NCBI GenBank assembly: GCA_014904985.1
Contig: MU129201.1
Span: 1-58,219, forward strand
Direction: 5' to 3'
DNA length: 58,219 nucleotides
Origin: Hydnum rufescens UP504
Taxonomy: Eukaryota > Basidiomycota > Agaricomycetes > Cantharellales > Hydnaceae
Part shown: in pieces, positions 42,331 through 55,100 of the stretch
How positions within the stretch are numbered: the first letter of the stretch is position 1
Layout of the letters: each line of letters opens with the position of its first letter
The notes under the pieces: model-generated
What the model was told of the DNA's origin: nothing
What the model saw: only the letters and a program-made list of their open reading frames with translations
Database searches by the model: none
Position numbers and translations under genes: made by a program

Positions 42331-42889
42331 CATGTCTAATGATCTCCCCCTGAGCAGATGCCTTTGTTCTAATTTAGACTCTAGTAGACATGCATCCACA
42401 ATAGCACCATTATTATTGGATTATTATTGGATCTAGACAACATTAGACACCTATTAGTACTGCCACCAGAGGTCTTGGGCTCAAAATGTTGATTTAGACA
42501 CCAGTAGACACACAGTAAGGATGATAGACACCTCTAAGGCTCCAGAAAATATCTTATTAGACATGCCTAAATTAGACCTGTAACACTCTCCAGCCAGTGA
42601 ACAAACCCTCCTGGGTGGTGCCTGTGGTGGGCTATTTTAGACATGTCTATATAGTGAACTTAGAAAAAAAATTCCCCAAAAATACCCCTCAGGCATGTCT
42701 TAGACACACCTATACTCAGAACACCTCTTAGGTGGTTTGCAGATGCAAACTCAAACCACCTAAGAGGTACTATTTTGAGGGTGCATTAGGTGGATTTCTC
42801 ACTAAAAAAGTGAATTATAACTACACTTTGACTAAGGTCTCAAGAAGAGATCCTTAGGGTGTGGTAATTTGACACAAACACACATTCTC

Positions 42890-43470
42890 ACTTAATTGCT
42901 TGGGCTCTGTTGGCTCACAGCAATTTCCCCTGTTCCAAAAGACCCTTTTAATTTGAGCCTGAACACTTGGATTAATTCTGTGGTTCCCTCCTTTGTCCAT
43001 GACTTAACAATGTGGACTGTAGCTGGATTGATCCCTTTCTTTCCTGCTTACAGCAGGAATGCCACCCCTTCTGGCAGAGTGAAGTTGTGAACCTCCTGGA
43101 TTTCAGTGTCCTCATATGGTGTGAGCTCTTCCTTGGGGTAAGAAGGGGCATCATGGTGCTGGCATATACATCTCTCTTGTGGCAATTCAGTATGGGACCT
43201 TCTTGCTGCACCTGATGTCAAGGGGTAGCATGGGTCTGTATCATCAAGGCATTCCACCAGGGCAGGGGGAGTGCCATGGGTATGTTCAGAAGGATTGATC
43301 AGATGAATTGCCAGTTCCATTCACAGGATGGGTTGATGGAATGGCTTGGGCTTGTACCATTCAAATGTTGGAGTGAGGTTTAGGATCCAGCAAGTGGAAT
43401 TAGGGATTACCCTGATTTTAGGTGTGAAGATTGTAGAAGGGTAGGAAACTTAGCAAATTTCATAAATAGA
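42890..43470 (-). pseudogene. coding-like fragment next to the inverted LTR
   Basis: A minus-strand frame from 43320 (text MELAIHLINPSEHTHGTPPALVE, ALVECLDDTDPCYP, EELTPYEDTEIQEVHNFTLP) ends at 43048, and continues past that stop as AGKKGINPATVHIVKSWTKEG to about 42890. It lies just inside the LTR at 43486-44292, in the direction of that LTR, so it may be the 5' internal region of an E2-related element. P1 is inserted about 90 bp further on. Not recognised. Confidence 0.35.
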
Positions 43471-43485
43471 TCAAGGACCTTCCAG

Positions 43486-44292
43486 TATAGAAGAGACCTA
43501 ATGGGCTTTATTTGTTCTGATCAGTTGAAATGTTATAAGGTGTTTTGTTTAGAATGTTTTAGATGAGGACAGATCAGTTTTGATGGGTTATGTGCCACTC
43601 AACTGTTATTTTGTACTAGTTTTGTTGTTAGTTTGGCCTCAGGACTTGAACACAAGACTCCAAGATAGATGCTCAGCACAAGATTTGAACACTGGGCCTT
43701 CAGATACTCCAAAATGTGGATACCAAGATACCAAGATTCAAACACAAGACCTTAAGACACTTCAAGACACAACTGCAAGATTCAGGATTCAAACACATGA
43801 CTTCAAGAATGGATGTCTAGCAACTCCTACTCTGAGGGTTCTACAACTATCCACTATACTTCACACAACTAAGCAAGATTGACACACTCTGATTCTCTTA
43901 TTCCCTTTTATACTCTTCTCCTTGTTCAAGGTACTATTATTCTCTCTACTAATGGAGGGGACTCCTCTTCAGATGCTCTTCTACACTAAATCCCCTCTCT
44001 ATTTATACCTTTCTGAATCCTCCACATGACTCATCCACTTACTAATCCCCTTACTCATCCTTTAGTCATGCTCACTAATTGTCTTACCCATCCATTTCTA
44101 ATGCCTTACTTATTGTTTTATTCATCTCCTTCCTTACTGGATCACCTGTCCTTAAGTCATGTGCCAAAATGCGGACTTCCATAGTGTAAGTGGTCATACC
44201 TCTCTTTTAGAGTTCAATGCTGGCAAGACACAGATTACCTTGAAGAGCTTAATTCAAGGGGTTTTTGAGGCTCAAATGATTTCTCTTCTACA
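43486..44292 (-). mobile_element. inverted LTR of the E2 family
   Basis: On the minus strand it starts TGTAGAAGAGAAATCATTTGAGCC at 44292 and ends CTCTTCTATA at 43486, matching 15000-15856 throughout, including the TATA box (44000-44007) and the TCTTGTGTTTGAATCTTGG-type repeats. Downstream of it the primer-binding region is poorly kept (CTGGAAGGTCCTTGA). It may be the 5' LTR of a decayed element or a solo LTR. Confidence 0.75.
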
Positions 44293-44643
44293 GGTGGCAA
44301 ACACTTTTTCAATTGCAGTCCCTTGCAATCTCCCTACATCATAGCATGCAAATTCCTTCTGCTCACCCAACCAAAATACCACCACTTCCATCCTTCTATC
44401 CACCATGAAAGGTTCTCTACCAACAGCCTTTGTCCTCTCCATATAAAGTTGCTAATAGTCGGATAAAAGGCTTATTTCCTTTTTACATCAGCCTTTATTT
44501 ATACTCCTATTATTTCCTCTTTTAGGCTTACCCTGCAATTCATCTGTGATTGCCAGGTACAAGTGACTCATGGCAAAGGTTCATAGAGGTATGATGTCAT
44601 CTTCTGCTACTCGCAATAGCACAATGAACTTGATTTCGATGTC

Positions 44644-45959
44644 TCAACAGCAATAGGGGACATAGCTCTGCAGTGTAGGTATGTTGTAAATCATCCATTT
44701 TGTTTCTTTTGACACAAGTATTCCCTCATAACATGTGTGAGGAGTGGGATGATATCGAATGGATGCCGAAGGTCGCAAAGAGTAAAATGGTTCTGGTCCA
44801 TGATAATCAAATGCTTGGTAAAGTAGACAGGTAACTTGGAGAGGCATAGAGACAACTTGATCACTTTTGATTGATGAAGGCATGAGTTCAATCTGCCTTT
44901 ATACCCATTCTTGTTTCTCTTATCTCCTGTGACAGCTTATTTGAACTTTGACTTCTTTTTGCACTTTTATTGATTCCACCATATTCGTCGATTCCAATGA
45001 CTTTTTGGGAAGCTAATTAACTGCACCCCATATCCCTCTTTGTTCATTTAGTTCTCTGAGATAAGCCTCATAAGCAAGAGTGCTATTGGTTTGACAAAGA
45101 CTTCTTTACCTGACATATTCCCAATTCATTCCTTGGTACTCAAATGGAGAAGACAGGTGATTGAAACCATGCTGATGATGATGATGATTTGGAATGTTGA
45201 GTGCAAATATGTCACCATCAATGATCCCACCATTGATGAGGTCCACATTTTTGTAACATTCTGGTACCTGCACATTGAGTATCACCATAGACCCTTCTAT
45301 TCGAATAATCCACACTTGCATTATGGTCTTGTAGCCTGTTGGCACAAATCCAACCATTTCACCCATTGCTCCTGGATTTTGAAAGTGCTCAATCGAAGCA
45401 GAGGTTCATCAATATACATGCATTATCATCATGATTGGTTGTGGGTACAGAACAAATATTCGAAGGGAGACTTGAGGCATGGTGAACACTTTTGATCTTT
45501 GCTTCCTAGTACTACTGTTCTTTTTATTTCCTTCCTTCAGATCATCCTGGATTGATATAGCCATATGTCCAAATTTCTTCAAATTAAATTTGTCCTCCTT
45601 TTTCCTTTTATGATTTAGATTGATCCATATTCAAATCTCCATTTTTAGAAGTCAGACAATTCATGCACAAATACAGGGATGAAGCAATTGCCCAAAGGAA
45701 TTTCCCCATATAGGTCAAGTTCCAATTCTACCCTGACTTTAAAGACTGTTTTGTTTTGTTCAATGATGGTGCAATCATAGCTTTTGAGCAGCACATAGGT
45801 GAAATGAAGAGGATTTGCCTGGATGTTTGGACAAAAATATCTGTGTTCACCTTGATGCAAGTACAATAGTGGTGAAGCCAGACTAGTCATGATGATGCAC
45901 ACTTGCATTTGTTGTTCGATGCTCAGGTTGGTGGTTATGACTTGGATATTCTTGTCCAT
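44644..45959 (-). pseudogene. decayed or multi-exon gene of unknown function
   Basis: Three protein-like minus-strand segments in order: 45959-45645 (MDKNIQVITTNLSIEQQ ... VFVHELSDF), 45366-45106 (GEMVGFVPTGYKTIMQ ... MNWEYVR, with a His run from a CAT microsatellite) and, after a further open stretch (LAYEAYLRELNEQRGIWGAVN near 45040), 44883-44644. The pieces are compatible with exons of one gene but I could not place convincing splice sites for all of them. It lies between an E2-family LTR and a solo LTR. No family is recognised; it could be a captured host fragment. Confidence 0.35.
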
Positions 45960-46708
45960 CTGGCTTCAAGTTCTTTTTAGATAGCTGAAAGCTTAAGTCA
46001 TAGCAAGACTCTTACTGTGTGAGTGATATTGAGTGTAAGGATGAGAGCAGATTTTTAGAAGTGTCTAGTCTTTATATACATGGAATTTCAATTGGTCTGT
46101 CAGAATTCCTGATCTCTGCTTTTGTTGGTCTAGATTTTCCTGTTGGAGTTCTTCCTGTTATTCTTTGTTCTTTTGGATATTTCTTAGTTCAAGAGTTCCC
46201 ATTCTTCACTTGTTCTTTGTTCATATTTCCCCCTTTTTTTTTATCATGAAGGTGCAGACAATGTGTTTGATGTGTTGAACATCAGGTTTATTGTACATTT
46301 ATGCGAGCATATTCACTCAGGTTGAAAGAAAGAAAGAAAAAAAAAATCTGACAAGTTGAAAAGATCACCCATAAGGTGGCAGTAAGTCAATGGGTGACTG
46401 TTGTACAAGGATGCAAGTGCATTCACTCAGAAACAAAACATGTAATTGTACAGGTTACTTGAGTGCATTCACTTGGATCGAAAGAAAGCAAGAAGAAGAT
46501 TGGTAGATGATAATTCATGAGACAGAATTAGCAATGGGTTGGAACAGGATCAGAGAAAGGAAAATGGGATGAGTATTGGAACAGGAAATGTGATCTTGAG
46601 GTTGCAAAGTGATTGAGGCTAGAGTTGTATTCAAGGGCATGTATCTTCCCTATTATTGGTGTTAGACTTGGTTTTTAATGTGCAAGGACATGGCATTGTA
46701 ACATTACC

Positions 46709-47547
46709 TGTCAGGGTTTGTCCCTTACTCCGGTCCACTGCGGTCCACTGCGGTCCACTCCAGTCCACTGCGGTCCACTCCAGTCCACTCCAGTCCACTC
46801 CAGTCCACTCCAGTCCACTCCAGTCCACTCCAGTCCACTCCAGTCCACTCCAGTCCACTCCAGTCCACTCCAGTCCACTCCGGATCACTCCGGTCCTTGT
46901 CCACCCACCTCCAGTCCAGTTCTCTGCTTAGTTCCTTCGCCCAAGTCCACTTTGCTTCCGGCTTGATTCTGGTTTGACTCTGATCCAACCCTATCTTGGT
47001 TTCATTTCCCTTTCATTTCCCATTGCTTCTGGTTTGTCCCCTGGCCGAGTTCCTGTTCCTGTTCCTGTCCCCCTCATAACCACCCACAGTTTAGCGATCA
47101 CTCCCCCGTAGTATAGTCATCATGTATAAGTAGTCCGAGAGCGAAGTCCAGAGACCCCAGCTTTGGTCTCTCAGGATTTCTGCTGTTACTCTGGACTACA
47201 GGTCAGCCTTCATGTATTCCGTATTCATATTACATAATCTCAGGATTTCCGCTGTTACTCCGGACTACAGGTCAGCCTTCATGTATTCCGTATTCATATT
47301 ACATAATCTCAGGATTTCCGCTGTTACTCCGGACTACAGCTCTGAGTATTATCCAGTCGACTCCACGAGCTTAAGGACCACTGTGCTCACTTCCACCTAG
47401 TCCCTTCCGGGCTGCTGGACTGCTCCTCTGACATCCCTAACCTCCTTATCTCATTCTTGCCCGGATTCTTGTAGACTTAGCCGGACTTAGCCGGAATTAT
47501 TTGTGTTTACATTTGTTTGGTGCCCTCGTCGCAGTGTGGCCCTGACA
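46709..47547 (-). mobile_element. solo LTR (TGTCAGGG...CCCTGACA), copy 2, with TTACC target duplication
   Basis: Starts TGTCAGGGTTTG and ends GTGGCCCTGACA, with TTACC on both sides (46704-46708 and 47548-47552). It is the reverse complement of 7994-8750. It has an extra copy of the ~83-bp GACTACAGGTCAGCC..CAGGATTTCCGC segment (47160-47340) and a more regular 10-bp CAGTCCACTC array (46728-46885). CpG is well preserved although the surroundings are CpG-poor, suggesting a young insertion. No internal retroelement sequence accompanies it. Confidence 0.9.
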
Positions 47548-47639
47548 TTACCACTCTTCAACTTCATCCTCAACCTTGATTATTTCCTCTTCATCTTCTT
47601 CCTGCATAGGTGAAATGGCACCTTGGTCAGTCATCTAAG

Positions 47640-47960
47640 CCTACCAAGTTAGGTACCACTTCTGGGGCAGATAATGGTACCTAAGTAGGTCCCATCACTA
47701 TTACGGCCAAAATGGCCATTTTTATGATTTCACCTCCTGGCCCAAAATTGGCCAAAATGGCTGAAAATTGGCTGAAAATTGGCCAAAACTGGGCCTTAGA
47801 GAGAATCTCAGACTTGCAGGACAGTGGGCCATGCAGGCTTATCAGGGATAATCACCAGTAATTATTATTATATTCCCCCCTCTGGTGTTTCATTTATAGT
47901 TATTTATTTATTATCATTATCACTATATACACCAGGTGGGGGCTGTTTTCATTTGGCAGT
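47640..47960. repeat. repeat related to 22394-22500
   Basis: TTAGGTACCAC...GGTACCTAAGTAGGTCCC and ATGGCCATTTT match the DNA after E2. It is followed by short TGGCTGAAAATTGGC repeats (47757-47790) and a TA-rich run. No gene seen. Confidence 0.45.
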
Positions 47961-47968
47961 CTCGTGTT

Positions 47969-49057
47969 TCAGGCCACTAGTGTAATATGTATATGGGGAG
48001 CTCATATACCAAATATCAGCCTAACCAGACTCCATTTAGGCATTGCTCCACATCATCCCCCCCTAACTCACAATTTCCTCCCCAGGACCTTCCATCCACG
48101 CCATTACCCTGAAAACTCACAGTTGGCTCATCCAAACACATTCATAACATCCCTCAAAATTTCAGATTTCTTACTGCAATGTCAGAAGTTTCACTGTAAT
48201 ACACCCTCCAGTGGGGGCACTTCCAGCACTCCAATGACCCTGATTTTTTGTATGCCACACCTGGTGACCATTTGAGGCTCAGGTGCAAAATTTCAGGCCA
48301 TTCTAAGCACTTCTGGCATTGGTCACATGACCCAGATCTTCCCCTCCCCCTGCTTCACTCAGTGATCCAATTTGCATGGACTTTGTGGCCATTTGTAGTA
48401 GTAGATGACACCCCATGATTCCAATTTGAAGACATTCCATGGAATATTCATTGAGTTATTCAAGAAACATTCCAGATCAATTCAATTTGAGGTCAGAACT
48501 ATGGTATTTAGTGGAAATACTGTGGTTCTGACCTCAAATTGAATTGATCTGGAATGTTTCTTGAATAACTCAATGAATATTCCATGGAATGTCTTCAAAT
48601 TGGAATCATGGGGTTCACCTACTACTACTACAAATGGCCACAAAGTCCATGCAAATTGGATCACTGAGTGAAGCAGGGGGAGGGGAAGATCTGGATCATG
48701 TGACCAATGCCAGAAGTGCTTAGAATGGCCTGAAATTTTGCACCTGAGCCTCAAATGGTCACCAGGTGTGGCATACAAAAAATCAGAGTCATTGGAGTGC
48801 TGGAAGTGCCCCCACTGGAATGTGTATTACAGTGAAACTTCTGACATTGCAGTAAGAAATCTGAAATTTTGAGGGATGTTATGAATGTGTTTGGATGAGC
48901 CAACTGTGAGTTTTCAGGGTAATGGCATGGATGGAAGGTCCTGGGGAGGAAATTGTGAGTTAGGGGGGGATGATGTGGAGCAATGCCTAAATGGAGTCTA
49001 GTTAGGCTGATATTTGGTATATGAGCTCCCCATATACATATTACACTAGTGGCCTGA
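47969..49057. repeat. palindrome P2 of the foldback family
   Basis: Inverted repeat centred at 48512 (GTATTT-AGTGG-AAATAC), arms about 540 bp, from TCAGGCCACTAG to its complement. The inner arm matches P1 and P3 (TTGAGTTATTCAAGAAACATTC). The outer arm continues only on the right (49057-50110), so the left outer half is missing. Arms differ at few sites. Confidence 0.88.
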
Positions 49058-50110
49058 GATCAGATCCATGCCTGCTCTACATCTTGTGTAATTCACTTTT
49101 GATTATCCTTCCCCTCCCCCTCAATTTCAGCCACTTCCACACATCCAATTCATTCCATTTTTGGATATAGTCTGTATCATCATATTACAGGTCAATTCCA
49201 CCTATTTTGGGCCCAGTGTGGGGTGATTCACATTTATGGTGGGGTTGTTCCTCTTTACTGCCTGCCAAAGGAGTTGAATGTCTCAAACTCAACTTATTGA
49301 TGTTTGGCATGGATTTAGTCCATTATATGACTATACTCTGTGTAAAATTTCAAGTTCATATCTTGACTGTTGGGGGAGTAAATCAATTTTCAATGTTCAA
49401 ACTTGTTTGGCTCATATCTCCATAAGTAATGCATGGATTTGGCTGAAATTTTGATATGATTTGCATACCAATGGCCTCCTAATATATGCTCAATTTCAGA
49501 CATGTCCACCAAGCACTTATCTTCTGGCAATCTTCCGGTGGTTCCAGTCCCCCCTGCCCAGTTCCCCCTCTTTAAGTGCATGGATTAGGCTGATGTTTGG
49601 CACATAATTACTTTATAATGACTTAATACTCTGTGTAAATTTTCAAGTCCCCAGCTATTTTATAGGGGGAGGAAATCAATTTTTAATGTCTAAACCTGTT
49701 TGGCTCATATCTCCATAAGTAATGCATGGATTGGGCTGAAATTTTGATATGGTTTGTGTCCTAATAGTCTCTAATCATGTGCCAAATTTCAGACTTGTCT
49801 GCCCAGTGCTTATTTTCCAGCAATCTCCGGTGGTTCTGGTGCTGTTTTTACTGTTCTCATTGTTTCAGGCACTAACCAGTGGCCCTGGGCCTGGTTTTTT
49901 CACTGTATCAGGGTCCCTAGGGGTCCATCCATCCATCCCAGGAACCACCCCCTGGTCCTGGGCCCCCATTGGGCTGGATGGGGAAATTTTTCTTGGATGT
50001 AGTTCATTTAATTTCCGCATTTAGGCTTTTTTTTCAATAGGAATCAGTGTATTATGTAACTGGATATTATCCAAGGTTATTATGGGATATTATCTAATGC
50101 ACCCTTCCTT
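49057..50110 (+). repeat. outer half-arm of foldback family, copy 2 (continues P2)
   Basis: Direct paralogue of 28459-29450, also carrying the end segment GGGATATTATCTAATGCACCC and TACCGCATTTAGG (about 50085-50140) that bounds P3 at both sides. Confidence 0.8.
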
Positions 50111-50291
50111 ATTGGGCTATCTAATTACCGCATTTAGGGATATTAATATTATAAAATATATATTATTTAACTGGAATAATAAATAATAGTGCAAAAGGTT
50201 TAATGAAACAGGGTTACTGTAGCTTGATGCAACAGAGTTACCAGGTTTTGATGCAACCCTTCCACAGTAAGTTACCATGTTTTTTGCAAAA

Positions 50292-51540
50292 TATTTACAG
50301 CATGGGCTGAAGGTGAAGTATTAGGACAGATGTTAAATCCTGCCATATGTCTCAGCAAGGAAGCCAATTTGAGCCCAGAAGATAGGGACTGGTTCAAACA
50401 AAAAGCCCTGTTCATTTGTACACTCATAGATGGGTCCCTCAGCAAAAAGGATCTAAACCATGGAGACCCAAACAACCATGATAAGGTTCAAGTTAATGCC
50501 CTAGGAATGGAAGCCCCAGAGTTTATGGGGGAAGGCCCAAAAACTGCAGAGTCTGGCAACATGGATGAACTAAAGTCCCAGGACCTGGAATCCTTGATTG
50601 ATGTGAACCTGTCATTGACAGCTGACCAACACACTCAACTATATAGGGTATTACAAAAACACAAAATAGCTTTTGGGTTCAATGTGTGACTAGGCAAACA
50701 CCCTACCAAGGTACACATTGAATTAATGCCTGGTACTAAGCCTATCTCAGCTGCTCTGTACATCACCTCACCAGCTAAAAGGGACCTCATCGATGAACAG
50801 TTAGATCTGTGGTTAAAACAGGGAGTGATCAAACCATCAAACAGTCCCTGGGGAGCCCCTGTGCTAATTGTGCACAAGAATGGCAAGGACTGGCTTTGCA
50901 TCGATTGGAGAAAACTGAATGCAGCCACTGTACCCAACCAATTCCCTATACCACAACAGAGCGACACCCTCCAAGCCCTTTCAGGGGTGCAATACCTGTC
51001 TTCTTTTGATGCCCTAGCCAGATTCACTCAACTGGAATTCAATGATATTTCCCAGCCATACACTGCCATGAGGATGCACCATGGGCTACACCAGTTCACT
51101 AGAATGCCTTTCAGATGGAGAAACAGTCCTCCTATATTCCAATGAGTAATGCAAGAAATCCTGGCCCCTTACTTGTGGATATTCACGCTAGTATACATTG
51201 ACGATATTGTGGTTTACTCAGGGACTTTTGATGAACACCTTGACCACATTAGTATGGTTCTTGAAGCCATCAAGAAATCCAGTATTATGTTGGCACTGCA
51301 CAAATGTCATGTAGGGTACCACAGTATACAGCTTCTAGGACAAAAAGTGTCACAATTAGGACTGTCCACCAATGTGGAAAAAATACAAGCAGTTACCACT
51401 TTAGCTACCCCTCACCACTGTAAGGACCTAGAGACCTTTCTGGGGATGGCCATCTACTTTGCCACATACATACCCTGTTTCTCTGGAATCACCATGCCTT
51501 TATTCATCAGGCTGGTCAGCCATATAGCCTTAGCTCAAAA
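50292..51540 (+). pseudogene. reverse-transcriptase half of a Ty3-like element (E3b)
   Basis: Text from AWAEGEVLGQMLNPAICL (50305) through KVHIELMPGTKPISAALY, LDLWLKQGVIKPSNSPWGAP (50797-50856), CIDWRKLNAATVPNQFPIP, SSFDALARFTQLEF, and the catalytic VYIDDIVVYS (51191-51220) to VEKIQAVTTLATP (51379). TGA stops at 50687 and 51143 interrupt one otherwise continuous frame. No gag, protease, RNase H or integrase is attached. It fits as the continuation of the minus-strand piece at 29755-31340. Confidence 0.85.
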
Positions 51541-52189
51541 GGAGTATCATTTTGATGTTTTGTCTTGGCCTGAGAGGCTTAAATTGGGGTTGATGTCAAA
51601 TGATGATCAAAAACTGAATTTTGACCTCATATTGATGGTTTTGACATCAAATTTGACATCAACCATTGTCAATGGCCTCAACTTCAAGGACTTGACAATA
51701 TTTAGCTCAAGACAAGGGCTATACGCATTAATGAATAATAATTCTAGTACATTAATCTTCACTATCTATGAGGGTGCTATCTACGAGTGCAATAAAACCA
51801 AGGTTTTCTACTTCATAATCCTCCTCTAGTTCTCCATCATCATCATCATCAGATAATACCACACTACTCAACCCATCATCCTTATGGCCCCTTGATGATA
51901 TGCCCAAAACTCAACTGAGATGGTGATGTTCTAGAGGTATTGCAGCCTGGTCAGCCATATAGAGGGGCCTTAAAAGGAGGGACACATTGATGACTTAGGT
52001 AGGCCTAAATGGCTGAAATCAAGTTTGATGTCAAGTGATGATCAAAAAGCTGAATTTGACAACCGGCAATTACAATTTGACAATATTTTGACATCAAGGA
52101 ATGTCAAGTGCCTCATTTATGGGCCCTCTGCAAAATCTCAGTCAACAAAATTAATAATTAATATATACACCAGATATACTGTATAATAA
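51541..52189. repeat. TGATGTCAA repeats between Ty3 fragment and P3
   Basis: GTCAGCCATATAG...TTGATGTCAAATGATGATCAAAAACTGAATTT (51530-51640) recurs at 51950-52065. Around it TTTTGACATCAAATTTGACATCAACC gives inverted copies. A purine run AAAAGGAGGGACA at 51972 may be the polypurine tract of the Ty3 element. No gene seen. Confidence 0.45.
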
Positions 52190-55100
52190 AAATGCCTAAA
52201 TGCGGTAATCAGATAGCCCAATGGGGATGGGTGCATTAGATAATATCCCATTACATCATACAGTATTTCCTATTTTAAAAAATGCCTAAATGCGGAAATT
52301 GGATGAAGTGCATCCAAAAAACATTTAGGCATCCAGCCCAATGGGGCCCAGGACCAGGGGGAGGTGCCTGGGATAGATGGATGGGCCTCTAGGGACCCCA
52401 ATAGAGTGAAAAAATCAGGCCCAGGGCCAATGATTAGTGCCTGAAACAATGAGAGCAGTAAAAACATCACCAGAACCACCGGAACTTGCCGAGAAATAAG
52501 CGCTGGGCGGATCGCTCTGAAATTTGGCATGTGATTAGAGATTACCTTAACGCAAATCATATAAAAATTTCAGCCAAATTCATGCATAGGTTATGGAGAT
52601 ATGAAGGAAACAAGTCTGGACATTAAAAATTCATTTCCTCCCCAAGAAAAATAGCTGAGGACTTGAAAATTTGCACAGAGCATAAGGACACAATGTACTA
52701 ATTATGTGCAAAACATCAGCCCAATATACCTACTTTAAGGGAGTGAACTGGACAATAGGTACCAGAAGCACTGGAGATTGCCAAAATGTAAGGAGTGCAA
52801 GGATCACTCTGAAATTTGGCATGTGATTAGATACTGTCTAGGCAAAGACCATATCAAAATTTCAGCCAGATCCACTCAGAAGGTACAGAGATATGAGGGA
52901 AACAAGTTTAAACATTAAAAATCAATTTACTCCCCCCACAGACAAGGTATGGACTTGAAATTATACATGGGTTATGATCATATAATTAACTAGCCATGTG
53001 CCAAAAATCAGCATATTCTGTTTACTTCTAGACATTCAACTCCCTTTTCAGGCAAAAAGAGAACAACAAGCTACTATGAATGTTAAACACTTTAAATTAC
53101 ACCCAAAATAGGTGTAATAGGCTTATAATATTATAGCCCTGACTGTATCCAAAAATGGAATCAATTGGATGTGTGGAAGTAGCTTAAATTGAGGGGGAGG
53201 GGGAGGAAGATCAAAAGTGAATTACATAAGATGTAGAGTAGGGGGGCTCTGATATTACACCACTGAGTTAATACATATATGGGGAGTGTACATGCCAGAT
53301 ATCAGCCCAACTGGACTCCATTTAGGCAGTGTTCCACAGGCCTCCCCCCTAAACAACAATTTCCTCCCCAGAGCCTTCTATCCATGTAATTCCCCTGAAA
53401 ATGCACACTTGGGTCATCCAAACACATCTATAGCATTCCTCAAAATTTCAGATTTATAACTCCAGTGTTAGAGTCTCCATAATATTTTCAAGTTTCACTG
53501 AGATACACCCTCCAGTTGGGACACTTCCAGGGCTCCAATCACTTTGAATTTTTGTAGGTCACACCTGCTCATCATTTGAGGCTCAGCCCCAAATTTTCAG
53601 CCCATTCTGAGCACTTTTGACATGTGTCACATGACCAAGATCTTCCCCTCCCCCTGCTTCACTCAGTCATCCAATTTGTGTGAACTTTGTTTCCATCTGT
53701 AGTAGTAGTGTGTGACAGTGCATGATTCAAATTTCAGGAGATTCCATGCAATATTGATTGAGTTATTCAAGAAACATTCTAGATCAATTCAATTTGGGGT
53801 CAGAACAGCAGTATTTAGTGGAAATACTGCTGTTCTGACCCCCAAATTGAATTGATCTAGAATGTTTCTTGAATAACTCAATCAGTATTGCATGGAATCT
53901 CCTGAAATTTGAATCATGCACTGTCACACACTACTACTACAGATGGAAACAAAGTCCACACAAATTGGATGACTGAGTGAAGCAGGGGGAGGGGAAGATC
54001 TTGGTCATGTGACACATGTCAAAAGTGCTCAGAATGGGCTGAAAATTTGGGGCTGAGCCTCAAATGATGAGCAGGTGTGACCTACAAAAATTCAAAGTGA
54101 TTGGAGCCCTGGAAGTGTCCCAACTGGAGGGTGTATCTCAGTGAAACTTGAAAATATTATGGAGACTCTAACACTGGAGTTATAAATCTGAAATTTTGAG
54201 GAATGCTATAGATGTGTTTGGATGACCCAAGTGTGCATTTTCAGGGGAATTACATGGATAGAAGGCTCTGGGGAGGAAATTGTTGTTTAGGGGGGAGGCC
54301 TGTGGAACACTGCCTAAATGGAGTCTAGTTGGGCTGATATCTGGCATGTACACTCCCCATATATGTATTAACTCAGTGGTGTAATATCAGAGCCACCCCT
54401 GCTCTACATCTTATGTAATTCACTTTTGATCTTCCTCCCCCTCCCCCTCAATTTAAGCTACTTCCACACATCCAATTGATTCCATTTTTGGATACAGTCA
54501 GGGCTATAATATTATAAGCCTATTCCACCTATTTTGGGTGTAATTTAAAGTGTTTAACATTCATAGTAGCTTGTTGTTCTCTTTTTGCCTGAAAAGGGAG
54601 TTGAATGTCTAGAAGTAAACAGAATATGCTGATTTTTGGCACATGGCTAGTTAATTATATGATCATAACCCATGTATAATTTCAAGTCCATACCTTGTCT
54701 GTGGGGGGAGTAAATTGATTTTCAATGTTTAAACTTGTTTCCCTCATATCTCTGTACCTTCTGAGTGGATCTGGCTGAAATTTTGATATGGTCTTTGCCT
54801 AGACAGTATCTAATCACATGCCAAATTTCAGAGTGATCCTTGCACTCCTTACATTTTGGCAATTTCCAGTGCTTCTGGTACCTATTGTCCAGTTCACTCC
54901 CTTAAAGTAGGTATATTGGGCTGATGTTTTGCACATAATTAGTACATTGTGTCCTTATGCTCTGTGCAAATTTTCAAGTCCTCAGCTATTTTTCTTGGGG
55001 AGGAAATGAATTTTTAATGTCCAGACTTGTTTCCTTCATATCTCCATAACCTATGCATGAATTTGGCTGAAATTTTGATATAATCTGCATAGAAGTAGCA

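Larger units (their letters stand above)
37693..42792. mobile_element. 5.1-kb palindromic foldback transposon P1, hAT-like target duplication
   Basis: The whole element is an inverted repeat centred at 40208/40209 (TAGTGAAA|TTTCACTA), arms about 2.5 kb. Ends CACCTAATGCACCCTC and its exact complement are flanked by GATTTCTC on both sides. From the ends inward: subterminal hairpins (37719-37761 and mirror; GGTGTGTCTAAGACACACC), a 10-bp TCTAGACATG-type array (38150-38585; 41833-42330), then a core shared with P2 and P3. No transposase is present, so it would be non-autonomous. The 8-bp duplication suits hAT, but the superfamily is inferred only. Confidence 0.88.
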
